A stretch of DNA of 60,745 nt. Origin: Erysipelotrichaceae bacterium. Its GTDB lineage: Bacteria; Bacillota_I; Bacilli_A; Erysipelotrichales; Coprobacillaceae. The notes beneath the pieces were generated by a model. The model worked only from the letters and a program-made list of their open reading frames with translations. It did not search any database and was not told where the DNA came from. A program made the position numbers and the translations under genes. Every line of letters begins with the position of its first letter. Position 1 is the stretch's first letter. This document shows positions 26,675 through 34,734 of the stretch, one piece after another. Where the stretch lies: positions 1-60,745 of the forward strand of contig JAJQFG010000060.1 in the NCBI GenBank assembly GCA_021201315.1, read 5' to 3'.

Positions 26675-26908
26675 TTAACCATTATTTTTGATTTCTCTTT
26701 CGACATAATCGACTAAATCTGCTATTGTTATTAAATCTTCATTATCCTCAAGATATAAATGATATTCATCTCCTAAATCGTTTAATATAAGAACTCTATC
26801 CAATGCTTCGATATCTAGCTCTTCCAGAGTAGTTTCTAATTTTATTTTTTCTGGAATAATATCAAGTTGATCGTAAATAATATTCTTAATAGTTGTTAAT
26901 GTATCCAT
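26675..26908 (-). CDS. Acyl-carrier-protein-like protein lacking the phosphopantetheine serine
   Basis: The 77-residue acidic protein aligns along its full length with acyl carrier proteins, with helix I VKKII-like (IKNIIYDQL) and the TTLEEL loop. The diagnostic DSL motif is changed. The position that should be serine, site of the 4'-phosphopantetheine arm, is alanine: DIEALD, codon GCA. The residue before it is Glu rather than Asp. It therefore cannot carry acyl groups in the normal way. The start at 26908 has AAGGAGGAATTA upstream. It stands alone with no fatty-acid or polyketide genes nearby. It may be a structural or regulatory ACP mimic, or a decaying copy. Confidence 0.7.
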   Translation of the reverse strand: MDTLTTIKNIIYDQLDIIPEKIKLETTLEELDIEALDRVLILNDLGDEYHLYLEDNEDLITIADLVDYVEREIKNNG

Positions 26909-27118
26909 ATTATAATTCCTCCTTAATTTTGGCACATTATTATTTTAATACAAAATTAAAAAGACAGCAAGAGCTCTTACTATGGTTTCAAATTTTAAAA
27001 GTAAATAAGCAATCATCATTAGATGATATAAATGTTACCTATTTGCTGAATTGTATCATATAAACTCACATTTTAATCCCATAATGGTTATGTAGAATCA
27101 TTTTGGAGGTTTTAAAAA

Positions 27119-27400
27119 ATGGACAGAGAAGAAATTGAATATGAGACAGTACATCGTTCTTTGGCTATTATATGTTATGTAGTGATGATTGTTTGTGTTA
27201 TATTTTTTATAATTATGTTCTACTATCATTTTAACTATGTCTCTGATTTGATAGCTGATGGTGATATTGAATTAGTTGGAGATTTTTATGAAATCGTATA
27301 TTATTTTTTATCAGATAATGATTTTATTTATTTGTTGGGAGCATTTTTGTTTGGAATAATGGGTTATTGTATTGATAATTATGTTAGTGAAGAGGTTTGA
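27119..27400 (+). CDS. Small two-segment membrane protein, unknown function
   Basis: The 93-residue hydrophobic protein has membrane segments at about 14-36 and 67-85, separated by an acidic loop (ADGDIELVGD), and short charged ends. TGGAGG is 8 bases before the ATG, so it is probably translated. It lies 210 bp from the divergent ACP-like gene and 58 bp before the MATE transporter gene in the same direction, and may be co-transcribed with it. I do not recognise the family. Confidence 0.6.
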   Translation: MDREEIEYETVHRSLAIICYVVMIVCVIFFIIMFYYHFNYVSDLIADGDIELVGDFYEIVYYFLSDNDFIYLLGAFLFGIMGYCIDNYVSEEV

Positions 27401-27458
27401 GAAAAGCTCTTTTAAAATATAAAAGTTAGAATTATAATAGATGCGAGGTGAGAGGAAA

Positions 27459-28820
27459 ATGAATGATAATCAGAATAATTTTGCGGTTGGTTCAGTGTCA
27501 AAACATATTTTATCTTTGGCAGGGCCAATGATTGTCGCACAATTGATTAATGTTTTATATAATGTGATTGATCGTATTTATATTGGTCGTATTGGTAGTA
27601 ATGCAACTTTGGCAATGAGTGGACTAGGTATTTGTTTGCCTGTGATTACAATTATTACGGCATTTGCTAATTTATTTGGTATGGGTGGATCGCCATTATG
27701 TTCTATCGCAAGAGGAAAAGGTGATAATGATGAAGCAGAAGAAATTATGGGGAATTCTTTTACTTTGTTATTGATTTTTGGTGTTATTATTATGATTTTC
27801 TTCTATATTTTTAAGACACCTGTTTTATGGGCATTTGGTGCAAGTGAAGATACTTTTTCCTATGCTAATAGTTATTTGTCTATTTATTTAGTGGGTACTT
27901 TATTTGTATTAGTAGAATTAGGACTCAATTATTTTATTAATAGTCAAGGCTTTGCGAAGATTGGTATGATGACAGTTTTATTAGGTGCTATTGCGAATAT
28001 TATATTGGATCCGTTGTTTATTTTTTATTTTGATATGGGTGTTAGTGGAGCTGCTTTGGCAACTGTTTTTTCACAGCTACTTTCAGCCATTTGGACTTTT
28101 CAGTTTCTAACGAGTAAGCGTACTATTTTAAAATTAAAAATGAGTTGTATGAAATTAAAATGGGATTATGTTAAAAAAATCTTTTCTTTAGGAACAGCTG
28201 GATTTATGATGGGGATTACAAATTCTGTTGTAAGTATTGTTTGTAATTCAACATTACAGATTTATGGTGGCGACTTGTATGTGGCGATTATGACAATTAT
28301 TAATTCCATGAGAGAAGTTACTTCTTTGTTTGGCCAAGGTATAGCGAATGCTAGTCAGCCGGTTTTAGGTTATAATTATGGTGCAAAAGAATATAAAAGG
28401 GTAATTGATGCGATTAAATTCACAACGATTGCAGCTTTAGCTTTAATGCTTATTGTATGGTTATCTGTTACATTATTTCCAGAGGTATATATTCGTATTT
28501 TTTCTGATAATAGTGAAATTGTGGCTGATGGTACACGTGCTATCCGTTTATATTTCTTTGGTTTCTTTATGATGTCTTTTCAAATGTGTGGACAATCTGT
28601 AGCAGTAGGATTAGGTAAATCAAAACAAGCTGTTTTCTTTTCGGTTTTTAGAAAAGTGATTATTGTTGCACCTTTGACTATTATTCTTCCACGCTATATT
28701 GGTGTTGATGGCGTTTTTATTAGTGAAGCTATTAGTAATTTTATTGGTGGCAGTGCTTGTTATATCACAATGCTTTTAACGATTGGAAGAGATATGAAAA
28801 AAAGAATAAATAATACATAA
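27459..28820 (+). CDS. MATE-family multidrug or metabolite exporter
   Basis: A 453-residue membrane protein with about twelve hydrophobic segments in two repeats. It begins with the MATE signature PMIVAQLINVLYNVIDRIYIG and has the second-half counterpart FGQGIANASQPVLGYNYGA. Family members expel cationic drugs or metabolites using Na+ or H+ gradients. The ATG at 27459 follows GAGGTGAGAGG; the upstream in-frame ATG at 27441 overlaps that ribosome site and is rejected. TATAAT at 27433-27438 may be its -10. No regulator is adjacent, and the substrate is unknown. Confidence 0.9.
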   Translation: MNDNQNNFAVGSVSKHILSLAGPMIVAQLINVLYNVIDRIYIGRIGSNATLAMSGLGICLPVITIITAFANLFGMGGSPLCSIARGKGDNDEAEEIMGNSFTLLLIFGVIIMIFFYIFKTPVLWAFGASEDTFSYANSYLSIYLVGTLFVLVELGLNYFINSQGFAKIGMMTVLLGAIANIILDPLFIFYFDMGVSGAALATVFSQLLSAIWTFQFLTSKRTILKLKMSCMKLKWDYVKKIFSLGTAGFMMGITNSVVSIVCNSTLQIYGGDLYVAIMTIINSMREVTSLFGQGIANASQPVLGYNYGAKEYKRVIDAIKFTTIAALALMLIVWLSVTLFPEVYIRIFSDNSEIVADGTRAIRLYFFGFFMMSFQMCGQSVAVGLGKSKQAVFFSVFRKVIIVAPLTIILPRYIGVDGVFISEAISNFIGGSACYITMLLTIGRDMKKRINNT

Positions 28821-28860
28821 AGTAACGCATTTCTTCTTATAATAAAGAGGAGTGGTGTGA

Positions 28861-28956
28861 ATGCTTTGGGTTAGTTATTTTGTTACTTTTAATGGTGGTG
28901 TGTTTGTAGGTGTTATGCTTATGGCTTTAATTGTTGGTGGATCAAGAGATAAATAA
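28861..28956 (+). CDS. Thirty-one-residue single-pass membrane peptide
   Basis: ATG at 28861 follows AAGAGGAGTGGTGTGA, a strong ribosome site at good distance, and the frame ends with TAA at 28954-28956. The predicted peptide starts MLWVSYFVTF and carries a glycine-spaced hydrophobic segment (GGVFVGVMLMALIVGG), ending in charged SRDK. The composition resembles small DUF3789-type membrane peptides. It sits between the MATE gene and the amidase gene. The ribosome site and membrane helix support it being real; no function is known. Confidence 0.55.
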   Translation: MLWVSYFVTFNGGVFVGVMLMALIVGGSRDK

Positions 28957-28989
28957 TTATTTTTTTCATATAATCAAATGGGTGATAAA

Positions 28990-29658
28990 ATGAAAAAATT
29001 AACATCAATGATAATTGTTTTAGCATTATGTGCCTTTTTATATAAACCTGTGATTCAAGTGGATAATATTCAAACTTTAGATAAGAAAGTGATTGTACTA
29101 GACCCAGGACACGGAGGATTGGATAATGGTGCTAGTGTTGGTGGTGTTAATGAAGATGATCTTAATCTAGAAATTAGTTTTGTTTTAAAAACAGAGTTGG
29201 AATCACGGGGTGCAACTGTTTATTTAACTAGAACAGATGATCAAGATATGACGAAACGCAACTATAATTATTCTAAACAGGATGATATGTATCTACGTGC
29301 ATTAGCTATTGATGCTTATCATCCAGATATTTTTTTAAGTATTCACTTAAATTCAGCCACTAATAATTCATGGGGTTCACAAGTATTTTATTATCAAAAT
29401 AGTAGTGAAGGTAAAAAATTAGCTAATATTATACATGAAAGTATGAAAAAGGTAACTGGCACACAAAAAAATATTTCATCATGCAGTTTTTATATTTTAC
29501 GCAATACTGCCTCTTTAGGCGTATTGATTGAATGTGGCTTTTTATCTAATAGTAATGAGAGAGGACAACTTAAAAGTAATAAGTATCAAAAAAAGTTAGC
29601 TATATCTATAAGTGATGGTATTGAAAATTATTTTAATGCTTTAGCATCCTCGTTGTAG
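28990..29658 (+). CDS. N-acetylmuramoyl-L-alanine amidase (Amidase_3, CwlD-like)
   Basis: The enzyme cuts the bond between muramic acid and the stem peptide in peptidoglycan. The 222-residue product has an uncleaved-type membrane or signal segment at about 4-20, then the zinc enzyme motifs: DPGHGG (first His), VNEDDLN (Glu), LSIHLNSA (second His) and LIECGFLSN (catalytic Glu). Length and order fit CwlD, which acts in spore cortex maturation. With no other sporulation genes in the window a vegetative wall role is equally possible. The start at 28990 has GGGTGAT upstream; an ATG at 28978 lacks one. Confidence 0.87.
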   Translation: MKKLTSMIIVLALCAFLYKPVIQVDNIQTLDKKVIVLDPGHGGLDNGASVGGVNEDDLNLEISFVLKTELESRGATVYLTRTDDQDMTKRNYNYSKQDDMYLRALAIDAYHPDIFLSIHLNSATNNSWGSQVFYYQNSSEGKKLANIIHESMKKVTGTQKNISSCSFYILRNTASLGVLIECGFLSNSNERGQLKSNKYQKKLAISISDGIENYFNALASSL

Positions 29659-29723
29659 TGGTGTTTTTTTACTTGTTGTTTTGATTATTTGTGGTATACT
29701 ATACCTATACGAGGAGGTATTCT

Positions 29724-30035
29724 ATGGCTCAATGGATTGATAATAATTTTAAAAGAATAGCATTACTCTTATGGGGATTACTTTGGGTTATATATATAGG
29801 TTTTATGATTTTCATGTTTATATCATTACCTATGATATCAATGTTAGTAGTTTTAGGAGTCTTAGATATTCCTTATCTTGTTTTAGCAACGATTATGCTT
29901 GTTATGATATCAAGTGAAGTAGAAGATGAATTTAAACAAAATAAAGCTTTAGCAGCTTATTTGGTTGTACCATATGCTATTGTATTTGTAATTACATGTG
30001 GATGTTTAGGCTGGTTATTATTAGGCTCAATATAA
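29724..30035 (+). CDS. Small multi-pass membrane protein, unknown function
   Basis: A 103-residue hydrophobic protein with three membrane segments (about 10-32, 34-58 and 77-100) and a charged EVEDEFKQNK loop. GAGGAGG is directly upstream of the ATG at 29724; the longer frame from 29691 has no ribosome site and overlaps a likely promoter (TTGTTG-16-TATACT, ending at 29700). It is expressed alone, because a bidirectional terminator overlaps its end. The family is not recognised. Confidence 0.65.
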   Translation: MAQWIDNNFKRIALLLWGLLWVIYIGFMIFMFISLPMISMLVVLGVLDIPYLVLATIMLVMISSEVEDEFKQNKALAAYLVVPYAIVFVITCGCLGWLLLGSI

Positions 30036-30060
30036 AAATGAGGTTAGTCCTCATTTTTTT
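30035..30060. terminator. Bidirectional terminator between convergent genes
   Basis: AAAATGAGG (30035-30043) pairs with CCTCATTTT (30049-30057) around TTAGT, with T tracts on both strands. It overlaps the end of both flanking genes. Confidence 0.83.
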
Positions 30061-30688
30061 GTTTTTCTAAATTTTCACGCATATTTCTTAAAATACTACG
30101 ATAATCTTTGGTGGCAAATAGTGTTGTATCCACACAAAAAATAGGTTTTTCACGATGTGTATAAGCAGTAATTTGAGGTTGCTGATAGGCAATCTGCGGT
30201 GCTAAATAAATAGCATCATAGCGTTGATAATTCTCATATAAGCGATCCAATGACATTGACACAACATTTAAATGAATATTTTCTAATTCACAAATTTCTT
30301 CAATTTCACTTGCAAAAACACTCGTTGATAAACCATTAGTACATACTAATGCAATATAAATATCTTTGGTCTTACTATGTTTTAACATATTACTATAAAA
30401 TTCATTAAACATATCAATGCATTGAGCTAAATCAATAATTGTATAATGTAAATAGAATAATAATTTCTTATCTTCTCTTTGATGAATCTCTTCTTCTACA
30501 ATATTATTATTCCATATAGTTACTTCACCATAAATTTTATCCATTTGGAAACTTAATGCCAAATAACGCTTGTTAGGCTCTACATACTCCATTCTAACAT
30601 GATCTTTTTGATAATCCTCTTCATTAGCAACCAGCCATTTATAAAATAAATCCTTATAAATTGTACTATTAAACTCATTACTAATCAT
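30044..30688 (-). CDS. Protein with a C-terminal PTS EIIB (lactose/cellobiose)-like domain
   Basis: The 214-residue cytoplasmic protein has two parts. The first ~105 residues are unrecognised and helical near the end. From about 108 the sequence follows the EIIB lactose/cellobiose fold: IALVCTNGLSTSV with the P-loop cysteine that would be phosphorylated, then AIYLAPQIAYQQPQI, equivalent to the VVLLGPQVRY motif. There is no transport (EIIC) or EIIA gene nearby. A sensor that reports PTS phosphorylation is therefore more likely than a sugar transporter part. The start at 30688 has GAGGTG upstream. It is divergent from the metallophosphatase gene. Confidence 0.62.
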   Translation of the reverse strand: MISNEFNSTIYKDLFYKWLVANEEDYQKDHVRMEYVEPNKRYLALSFQMDKIYGEVTIWNNNIVEEEIHQREDKKLLFYLHYTIIDLAQCIDMFNEFYSNMLKHSKTKDIYIALVCTNGLSTSVFASEIEEICELENIHLNVVSMSLDRLYENYQRYDAIYLAPQIAYQQPQITAYTHREKPIFCVDTTLFATKDYRSILRNMRENLEKQKNED

Positions 30689-30828
30689 ATGTATCACCTC
30701 AACATCATTATTCTTACTCTTTTATTGTAAGCTTGTCAATAATTCAAAAAAATTTTTTAAAAAAAGTGAGCTTTAGTTTAATAAAAAATATAATTATGTT
30801 AGAATAAAGATAGGGAAGGTGATGATAT

Positions 30829-31602
30829 ATGGAAAAAAGAATATTTGTTATATCAGATCTTCATGGACAATTTGTATTGCTGCAGCTTTTATTAGAACGT
30901 ATTGGGTTTACAGATAATGATGAACTTTATATCTTAGGAGATATTATGGATAGGGGACCTAATAGTATTGATATCTATTATTTTGTACAAGCTATGGATA
31001 ATATCCATATGCTTAAAGGTAATCATGAAATTATGATGCGCCGTTCAATGCAAACTGCCTTGAAATATAATGATTTAGATTCTGAAAGGAGTAATCCTTA
31101 TCGTTTGTGGAAACAAAACGGAGGTCAAAAAACTGTTAACAGTATTCGTGAATATTTACAAAAAGATGCTATTCCTTATGAGGAATATTTTGATACGAAA
31201 CGTATATTTATACAAGAGCTTGTTGATTTTATTGATTCTTTGCCTAGTTATATAGAATTAGATTATCAAGGTAAACATTATGTCATGGTACATGCTGGAG
31301 TTGATCCTGAATTACCATTGGAAGAAAATGATGAAGAATTAATGGCTTGGATCAGAGAGTATTTTTATTTAAATGAAGCAAACCCTGATTATACTTATAT
31401 CTTTGGTCATACACCATGTTGCTTTATTAATGATGACGGTTCTTTTGATGTTTGGTATGATCCTGATTATGGTAATAAGATTGCAATTGATGGAGGTTTA
31501 GCTGTTGGTGATAAAGGACAACTTAATTGTTTATGTTTAACTACTGGTGAAGTAACAGTTTTAAAATATGCTGAAGGGCAGCCATCACAGGAGATGGAAT
31601 AA
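30829..31602 (+). CDS. Metallophosphoesterase of the PPP serine/threonine phosphatase type
   Basis: A 257-residue phosphatase with the full bimetal motif set: ISDLHGQ near 8, GDIMDRGP near 38, LKGNHE near 61, VHAGVDP near 150 and FGHTPC near 188. The family includes PrpA/PrpE-like protein phosphatases and diadenosine tetraphosphatases, and the exact substrate cannot be separated by sequence alone. GGGAAGGTGATG precedes the ATG. The next gene, an RpiR-type regulator, begins only two bases after its stop, so the two are likely co-transcribed. Confidence 0.85.
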   Translation: MEKRIFVISDLHGQFVLLQLLLERIGFTDNDELYILGDIMDRGPNSIDIYYFVQAMDNIHMLKGNHEIMMRRSMQTALKYNDLDSERSNPYRLWKQNGGQKTVNSIREYLQKDAIPYEEYFDTKRIFIQELVDFIDSLPSYIELDYQGKHYVMVHAGVDPELPLEENDEELMAWIREYFYLNEANPDYTYIFGHTPCCFINDDGSFDVWYDPDYGNKIAIDGGLAVGDKGQLNCLCLTTGEVTVLKYAEGQPSQEME

Positions 31603-31604
31603 TT

Positions 31605-32414
31605 ATGAGAAGCGCATTTTATAGTCTTGTCAATTTTATTAACACTACAAATGTTAATGATGTTTATTGGGGCGCTGCTAAAAAGATATTACAAAATATT
31701 TATCATATTCCAAATTGCACAATTAATGAAGTAGCAGATATGTGCTATGTTTCTACCGCAACTATTTCTAGGTTATGTCGAAAACTCAATTATGAATCAT
31801 TTGCTGATTTTAAAAGAGATGTTGCTAATAATTTAAGTTATTTTAATCAGGATTCTAAAAGACTTATATTTGATCATCAATTGCCTGAAGCTGAAACAAT
31901 TAATGATGGAAAAGAAGTATTTAGAGATCATTTTCAGAATGTTATTCATAATCTAGAGGATACTTATGAAAATATCCAATATGATGATCTTATTAAAATA
32001 GTAGATAAAATTCATGATAGTAAACGTATCATTTTTGCAGGAAACTTCTTAACCCAATCTATATCTATGCAATTACAAATTGAATTATCTTATCTTGGTA
32101 AAGATTGTATAGCTATGTATTCTTTAGAGGAACAACGTAAAATATTCAAAACACTCACTAATAGAGATATGATTATTCTTTCTTCGATAGCTGGTGGATT
32201 TATTCATGATTGTCCTGATATTATGCGTGAAATTATTAAAACACCTGCTTATAAAGTTGTTATTACGCAATTAGAAGAATTTGATTATGATGATAAGTTT
32301 GATCTTCTTTTAAAAGTAGGTAATGATCATCATTCACTTATTGGTAAATTCTCTGTTACATATATTTTTGAAGTCTTAGAAGCTTTGTATCATTTGAAAT
32401 ATGGTATGGTTTAA
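31605..32414 (+). CDS. RpiR-family transcriptional regulator (HTH-SIS)
   Basis: A 269-residue DNA-binding regulator. The N-terminal helix-turn-helix (about 20-75) contains TINEVADMCYVSTATISRLCRKLNYESFADFK, here split by a typical turn at VSTAT. The C-terminal SIS domain (about 110-255) binds phosphosugars in known members. No sugar-phosphate pathway gene lies next to it; its operon partner is the phosphatase upstream. It ends at a good terminator. Confidence 0.85.
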   Translation: MRSAFYSLVNFINTTNVNDVYWGAAKKILQNIYHIPNCTINEVADMCYVSTATISRLCRKLNYESFADFKRDVANNLSYFNQDSKRLIFDHQLPEAETINDGKEVFRDHFQNVIHNLEDTYENIQYDDLIKIVDKIHDSKRIIFAGNFLTQSISMQLQIELSYLGKDCIAMYSLEEQRKIFKTLTNRDMIILSSIAGGFIHDCPDIMREIIKTPAYKVVITQLEEFDYDDKFDLLLKVGNDHHSLIGKFSVTYIFEVLEALYHLKYGMV

Positions 32415-32439
32415 AGGATCTGAAATGATCCTTTTTTTA
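32413..32439 (+). terminator. Terminator of the phosphatase-RpiR operon
   Basis: AAAGGATC (32413-32420) pairs with GATCCTTT (32427-32434) around TGAAAT, followed by a T run. Confidence 0.85.
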
Positions 32440-32465
32440 ATAAGGGTAAGATTTTTTGTAATTTC

Positions 32466-32494
32466 TTGAAATATACACATGATTATGATAATAT
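32466..32494 (+). promoter_or_regulatory. Predicted promoter of the second LCP gene
   Basis: TTGAAA (32466-32471), 17-bp spacer, TAATAT (32489-32494). Spacing is ideal and the site is 28 bp before the start. Confidence 0.55.
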
Positions 32495-32521
32495 TTGAAA
32501 GTAAAAGAAAAGAGGGATAAA

Positions 32522-33979
32522 ATGACGAATATTATTCGTAAAATAACTGATTGGAAAGTCATTTTTGCACTGCAGACAATTGCTTCTATTGTATTAGTGG
32601 CTTTATTATTTAACTTAGGAATATTACCGATGAAATATGCTATTGTAGCAATTGTTGTTTTGGCTATTATAGATATACTTGTAGCTTTATTAATGAAACC
32701 ATCTAAAAATGGCAAAGGTAAAGTTAGAAATATTATAGGTAAAGTTGTGAGTGTTTTATTAAGTGTTATCTTAATGATTGGATCTTTATATGTGGCTCAA
32801 GGTAATTCAGCATTGGATTCTATTAGTGGTACAACAACACAAACGCATAGAATGGTTGTGGTTGTATTGGATGAAAGTGATTATGAGTCTTTATCAGATA
32901 TAAGTGGTCAAACAATAGAATATAATAGTGATGATGATAGTGATAATATAGCTACTGCTATTACAGCTTTAAATGAAGAAGATTCTTCTATTAGTACTGA
33001 AGATGTTAATGATTATGAAACTTTGTGCAATGATTTGTATGATAGTAGTGTAGTTGCTGTATTAATCAATGAAACTAATTATGCATTTATGGAAAATTAT
33101 CAAGAAGATTTTGCGGATGAAACGCGTATTATCTGGTCTTATGATATTGAAAGTGAAGTAGAAGATATTTCTAAGAATGTTGATGTTACAAATACAACAT
33201 TTACAATTTTTATTAGTGGTATTGATACAAGTGGTAAGGTCTCAACTGTATCGCGTAGTGATGTTAATATGCTTGTAACGGTTAATCCAACTACAAAACA
33301 GATTTTATTAACATCTATTCCAAGAGATTATTATGTTACATTAGCTAATAAAGGTGCTAAGGATAAATTAACCCATGCTGGACTTGCAGGTGTTGAAAAT
33401 TCTGTTGCAACTATTGAAAACTTTATGAATATTGATATTAACTATTATGCAAGAGTTAATTTTACATCGTTAGTGACAATGGTTGATGCTTTAGGTGGTG
33501 TATCTGTTTATTCTGATTATAACTTTACATCTAGACATGGTGGCTATACTTTTGTAAAGGGTTATAATAGTGTTAATGGGGATCAGGCTTTAGGTTTTGT
33601 AAGAGAAAGATATAGTTTACCTAATGGTGATAATGATCGTATTAGAAACCAACAATACCTTTTGACTGCTATGCTTAAAAAAGCCATGTCACCTGCAATT
33701 ATTACAAATTATTCTAGTGTACTAGATTCTATTTCAGGATCATTTGAAACCAATATGTCATCAAGTGAAATCACTTCACTTATTAAAATGCAATTAAATG
33801 ATATGGCTGATTGGGATATTCAACAAATTCAATTAACTGGTACTGGTACTACAATGACTGGTGGTGCTTATATGCCAAATAATAAGTTGTATTATATGAT
33901 TCCTAATGAAGATAGTGTGGATAATGCTTCATCATTAATTCAAGCAATGGTTAATAATGAAACAATTAGTGTGGAATAG
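32522..33979 (+). CDS. Second LytR-CpsA-Psr (LCP) family polymer ligase
   Basis: The 485-residue protein is a paralogue of the LCP protein at 15391, sharing the same three N-terminal membrane segments, the accessory region and the LCP motifs GIDTSG, VSRSDVNML, SIPRDYYVTLANKGAKDKL and FVRERYSLPNGDNDR. It is expected to attach wall polymers to peptidoglycan. Unlike its paralogue it is monocistronic, with its own promoter and terminator. AGAGGG precedes the ATG at 32522; the upstream in-frame ATG at 32495 is unsupported. Two related LCP copies within 17 kb suggest division of labour between different polymers. Confidence 0.9.
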   Translation: MTNIIRKITDWKVIFALQTIASIVLVALLFNLGILPMKYAIVAIVVLAIIDILVALLMKPSKNGKGKVRNIIGKVVSVLLSVILMIGSLYVAQGNSALDSISGTTTQTHRMVVVVLDESDYESLSDISGQTIEYNSDDDSDNIATAITALNEEDSSISTEDVNDYETLCNDLYDSSVVAVLINETNYAFMENYQEDFADETRIIWSYDIESEVEDISKNVDVTNTTFTIFISGIDTSGKVSTVSRSDVNMLVTVNPTTKQILLTSIPRDYYVTLANKGAKDKLTHAGLAGVENSVATIENFMNIDINYYARVNFTSLVTMVDALGGVSVYSDYNFTSRHGGYTFVKGYNSVNGDQALGFVRERYSLPNGDNDRIRNQQYLLTAMLKKAMSPAIITNYSSVLDSISGSFETNMSSSEITSLIKMQLNDMADWDIQQIQLTGTGTTMTGGAYMPNNKLYYMIPNEDSVDNASSLIQAMVNNETISVE

Positions 33980-34007
33980 AGATTTGGATAAACCAAATCT
34001 CTTTTTT
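33978..34007 (+). terminator. Terminator of the second LCP gene
   Basis: AGAGATTTGG (33978-33987) pairs with CCAAATCTCT (33993-34002) around ATAAA, followed by five T. Confidence 0.88.
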
Positions 34008-34013
34008 GCTTGC

Positions 34014-34042
34014 TTGATTTCACTATGCTCATCATGTATAAT
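34014..34042 (+). promoter_or_regulatory. Predicted promoter of the hydrolase-aroD-HD-Gx operon
   Basis: TTGATT (34014-34019), 17-bp spacer, TATAAT (34037-34042), 27 bp before the chosen start. Confidence 0.72.
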
Positions 34043-34068
34043 GCTAATAAGATGAAGGTGAAATGAGT

Positions 34069-34734
34069 ATGAATTATGAGATTATAGGCCATGGGTTTCC
34101 TATCATTATGTTACATGGAAACGGAGAGAATCATCATGTATTTGATCAAATCGCTAAAGATCTTTGTGATTATCAATGTATTTTACTAGATGCTAATTAT
34201 GAAGGAAAGATAAGTTATCAAAAGCTTTGCGATGATGTGATAAAAGTTATTCATGCATTAAAATTAGACGCTTATGATGTTATAGGTTTTAGTGATGGTG
34301 GTATCATTGCCTTAATGTTAGCTATGCAAGAAGAACATGTAAAACATGTTATTACATTAGGCGCTAATACTAATCCACATATGATAAAACCGTTCTTTAT
34401 TTTTAATAGCTACATTCGTTTGGGATGTTTATTACCTTTTTGTATATATTCCAAAAAAGCTAGATTATCATTTAAATTAACAAAGCTGATGCTTACTGAA
34501 CCTCATATTTCTTATGAATCATTAAGTGATATAAAAATACCTGTATTAGTTATGGCAGGTGAATATGATTTGATTAAAGAAGAGGATACACAAAATATTG
34601 CAAAAGCTTTACCTTATAGTGTTTTAAGAATCATACCACAAGGATCACATTTTTTGCTTAGGGATTATTATAAACAAACGTATAAAGAAATACGTTTGTT
34701 CTTAGATATATGTCATGAGGAGGATAAGATATGA
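34069..34734 (+). CDS. Alpha/beta-fold hydrolase
   Basis: This 221-residue cytoplasmic hydrolase has the oxyanion motif HGNGENHHVFD near 15, the nucleophile elbow GFSDGG near 82, an acid in VMAGEYDLIKEED near 170 and a histidine in PQGSHFLLRDY near 197. It resembles small esterases and carboxylesterases, with no signal peptide. The ATG at 34069 has AAGGTG eight bases upstream; the nearby ATG at 34063 is too close to it. It overlaps aroD by four bases, so it is the first gene of a coupled operon. Substrate unknown. Confidence 0.82.
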   Translation: MNYEIIGHGFPIIMLHGNGENHHVFDQIAKDLCDYQCILLDANYEGKISYQKLCDDVIKVIHALKLDAYDVIGFSDGGIIALMLAMQEEHVKHVITLGANTNPHMIKPFFIFNSYIRLGCLLPFCIYSKKARLSFKLTKLMLTEPHISYESLSDIKIPVLVMAGEYDLIKEEDTQNIAKALPYSVLRIIPQGSHFLLRDYYKQTYKEIRLFLDICHEEDKI

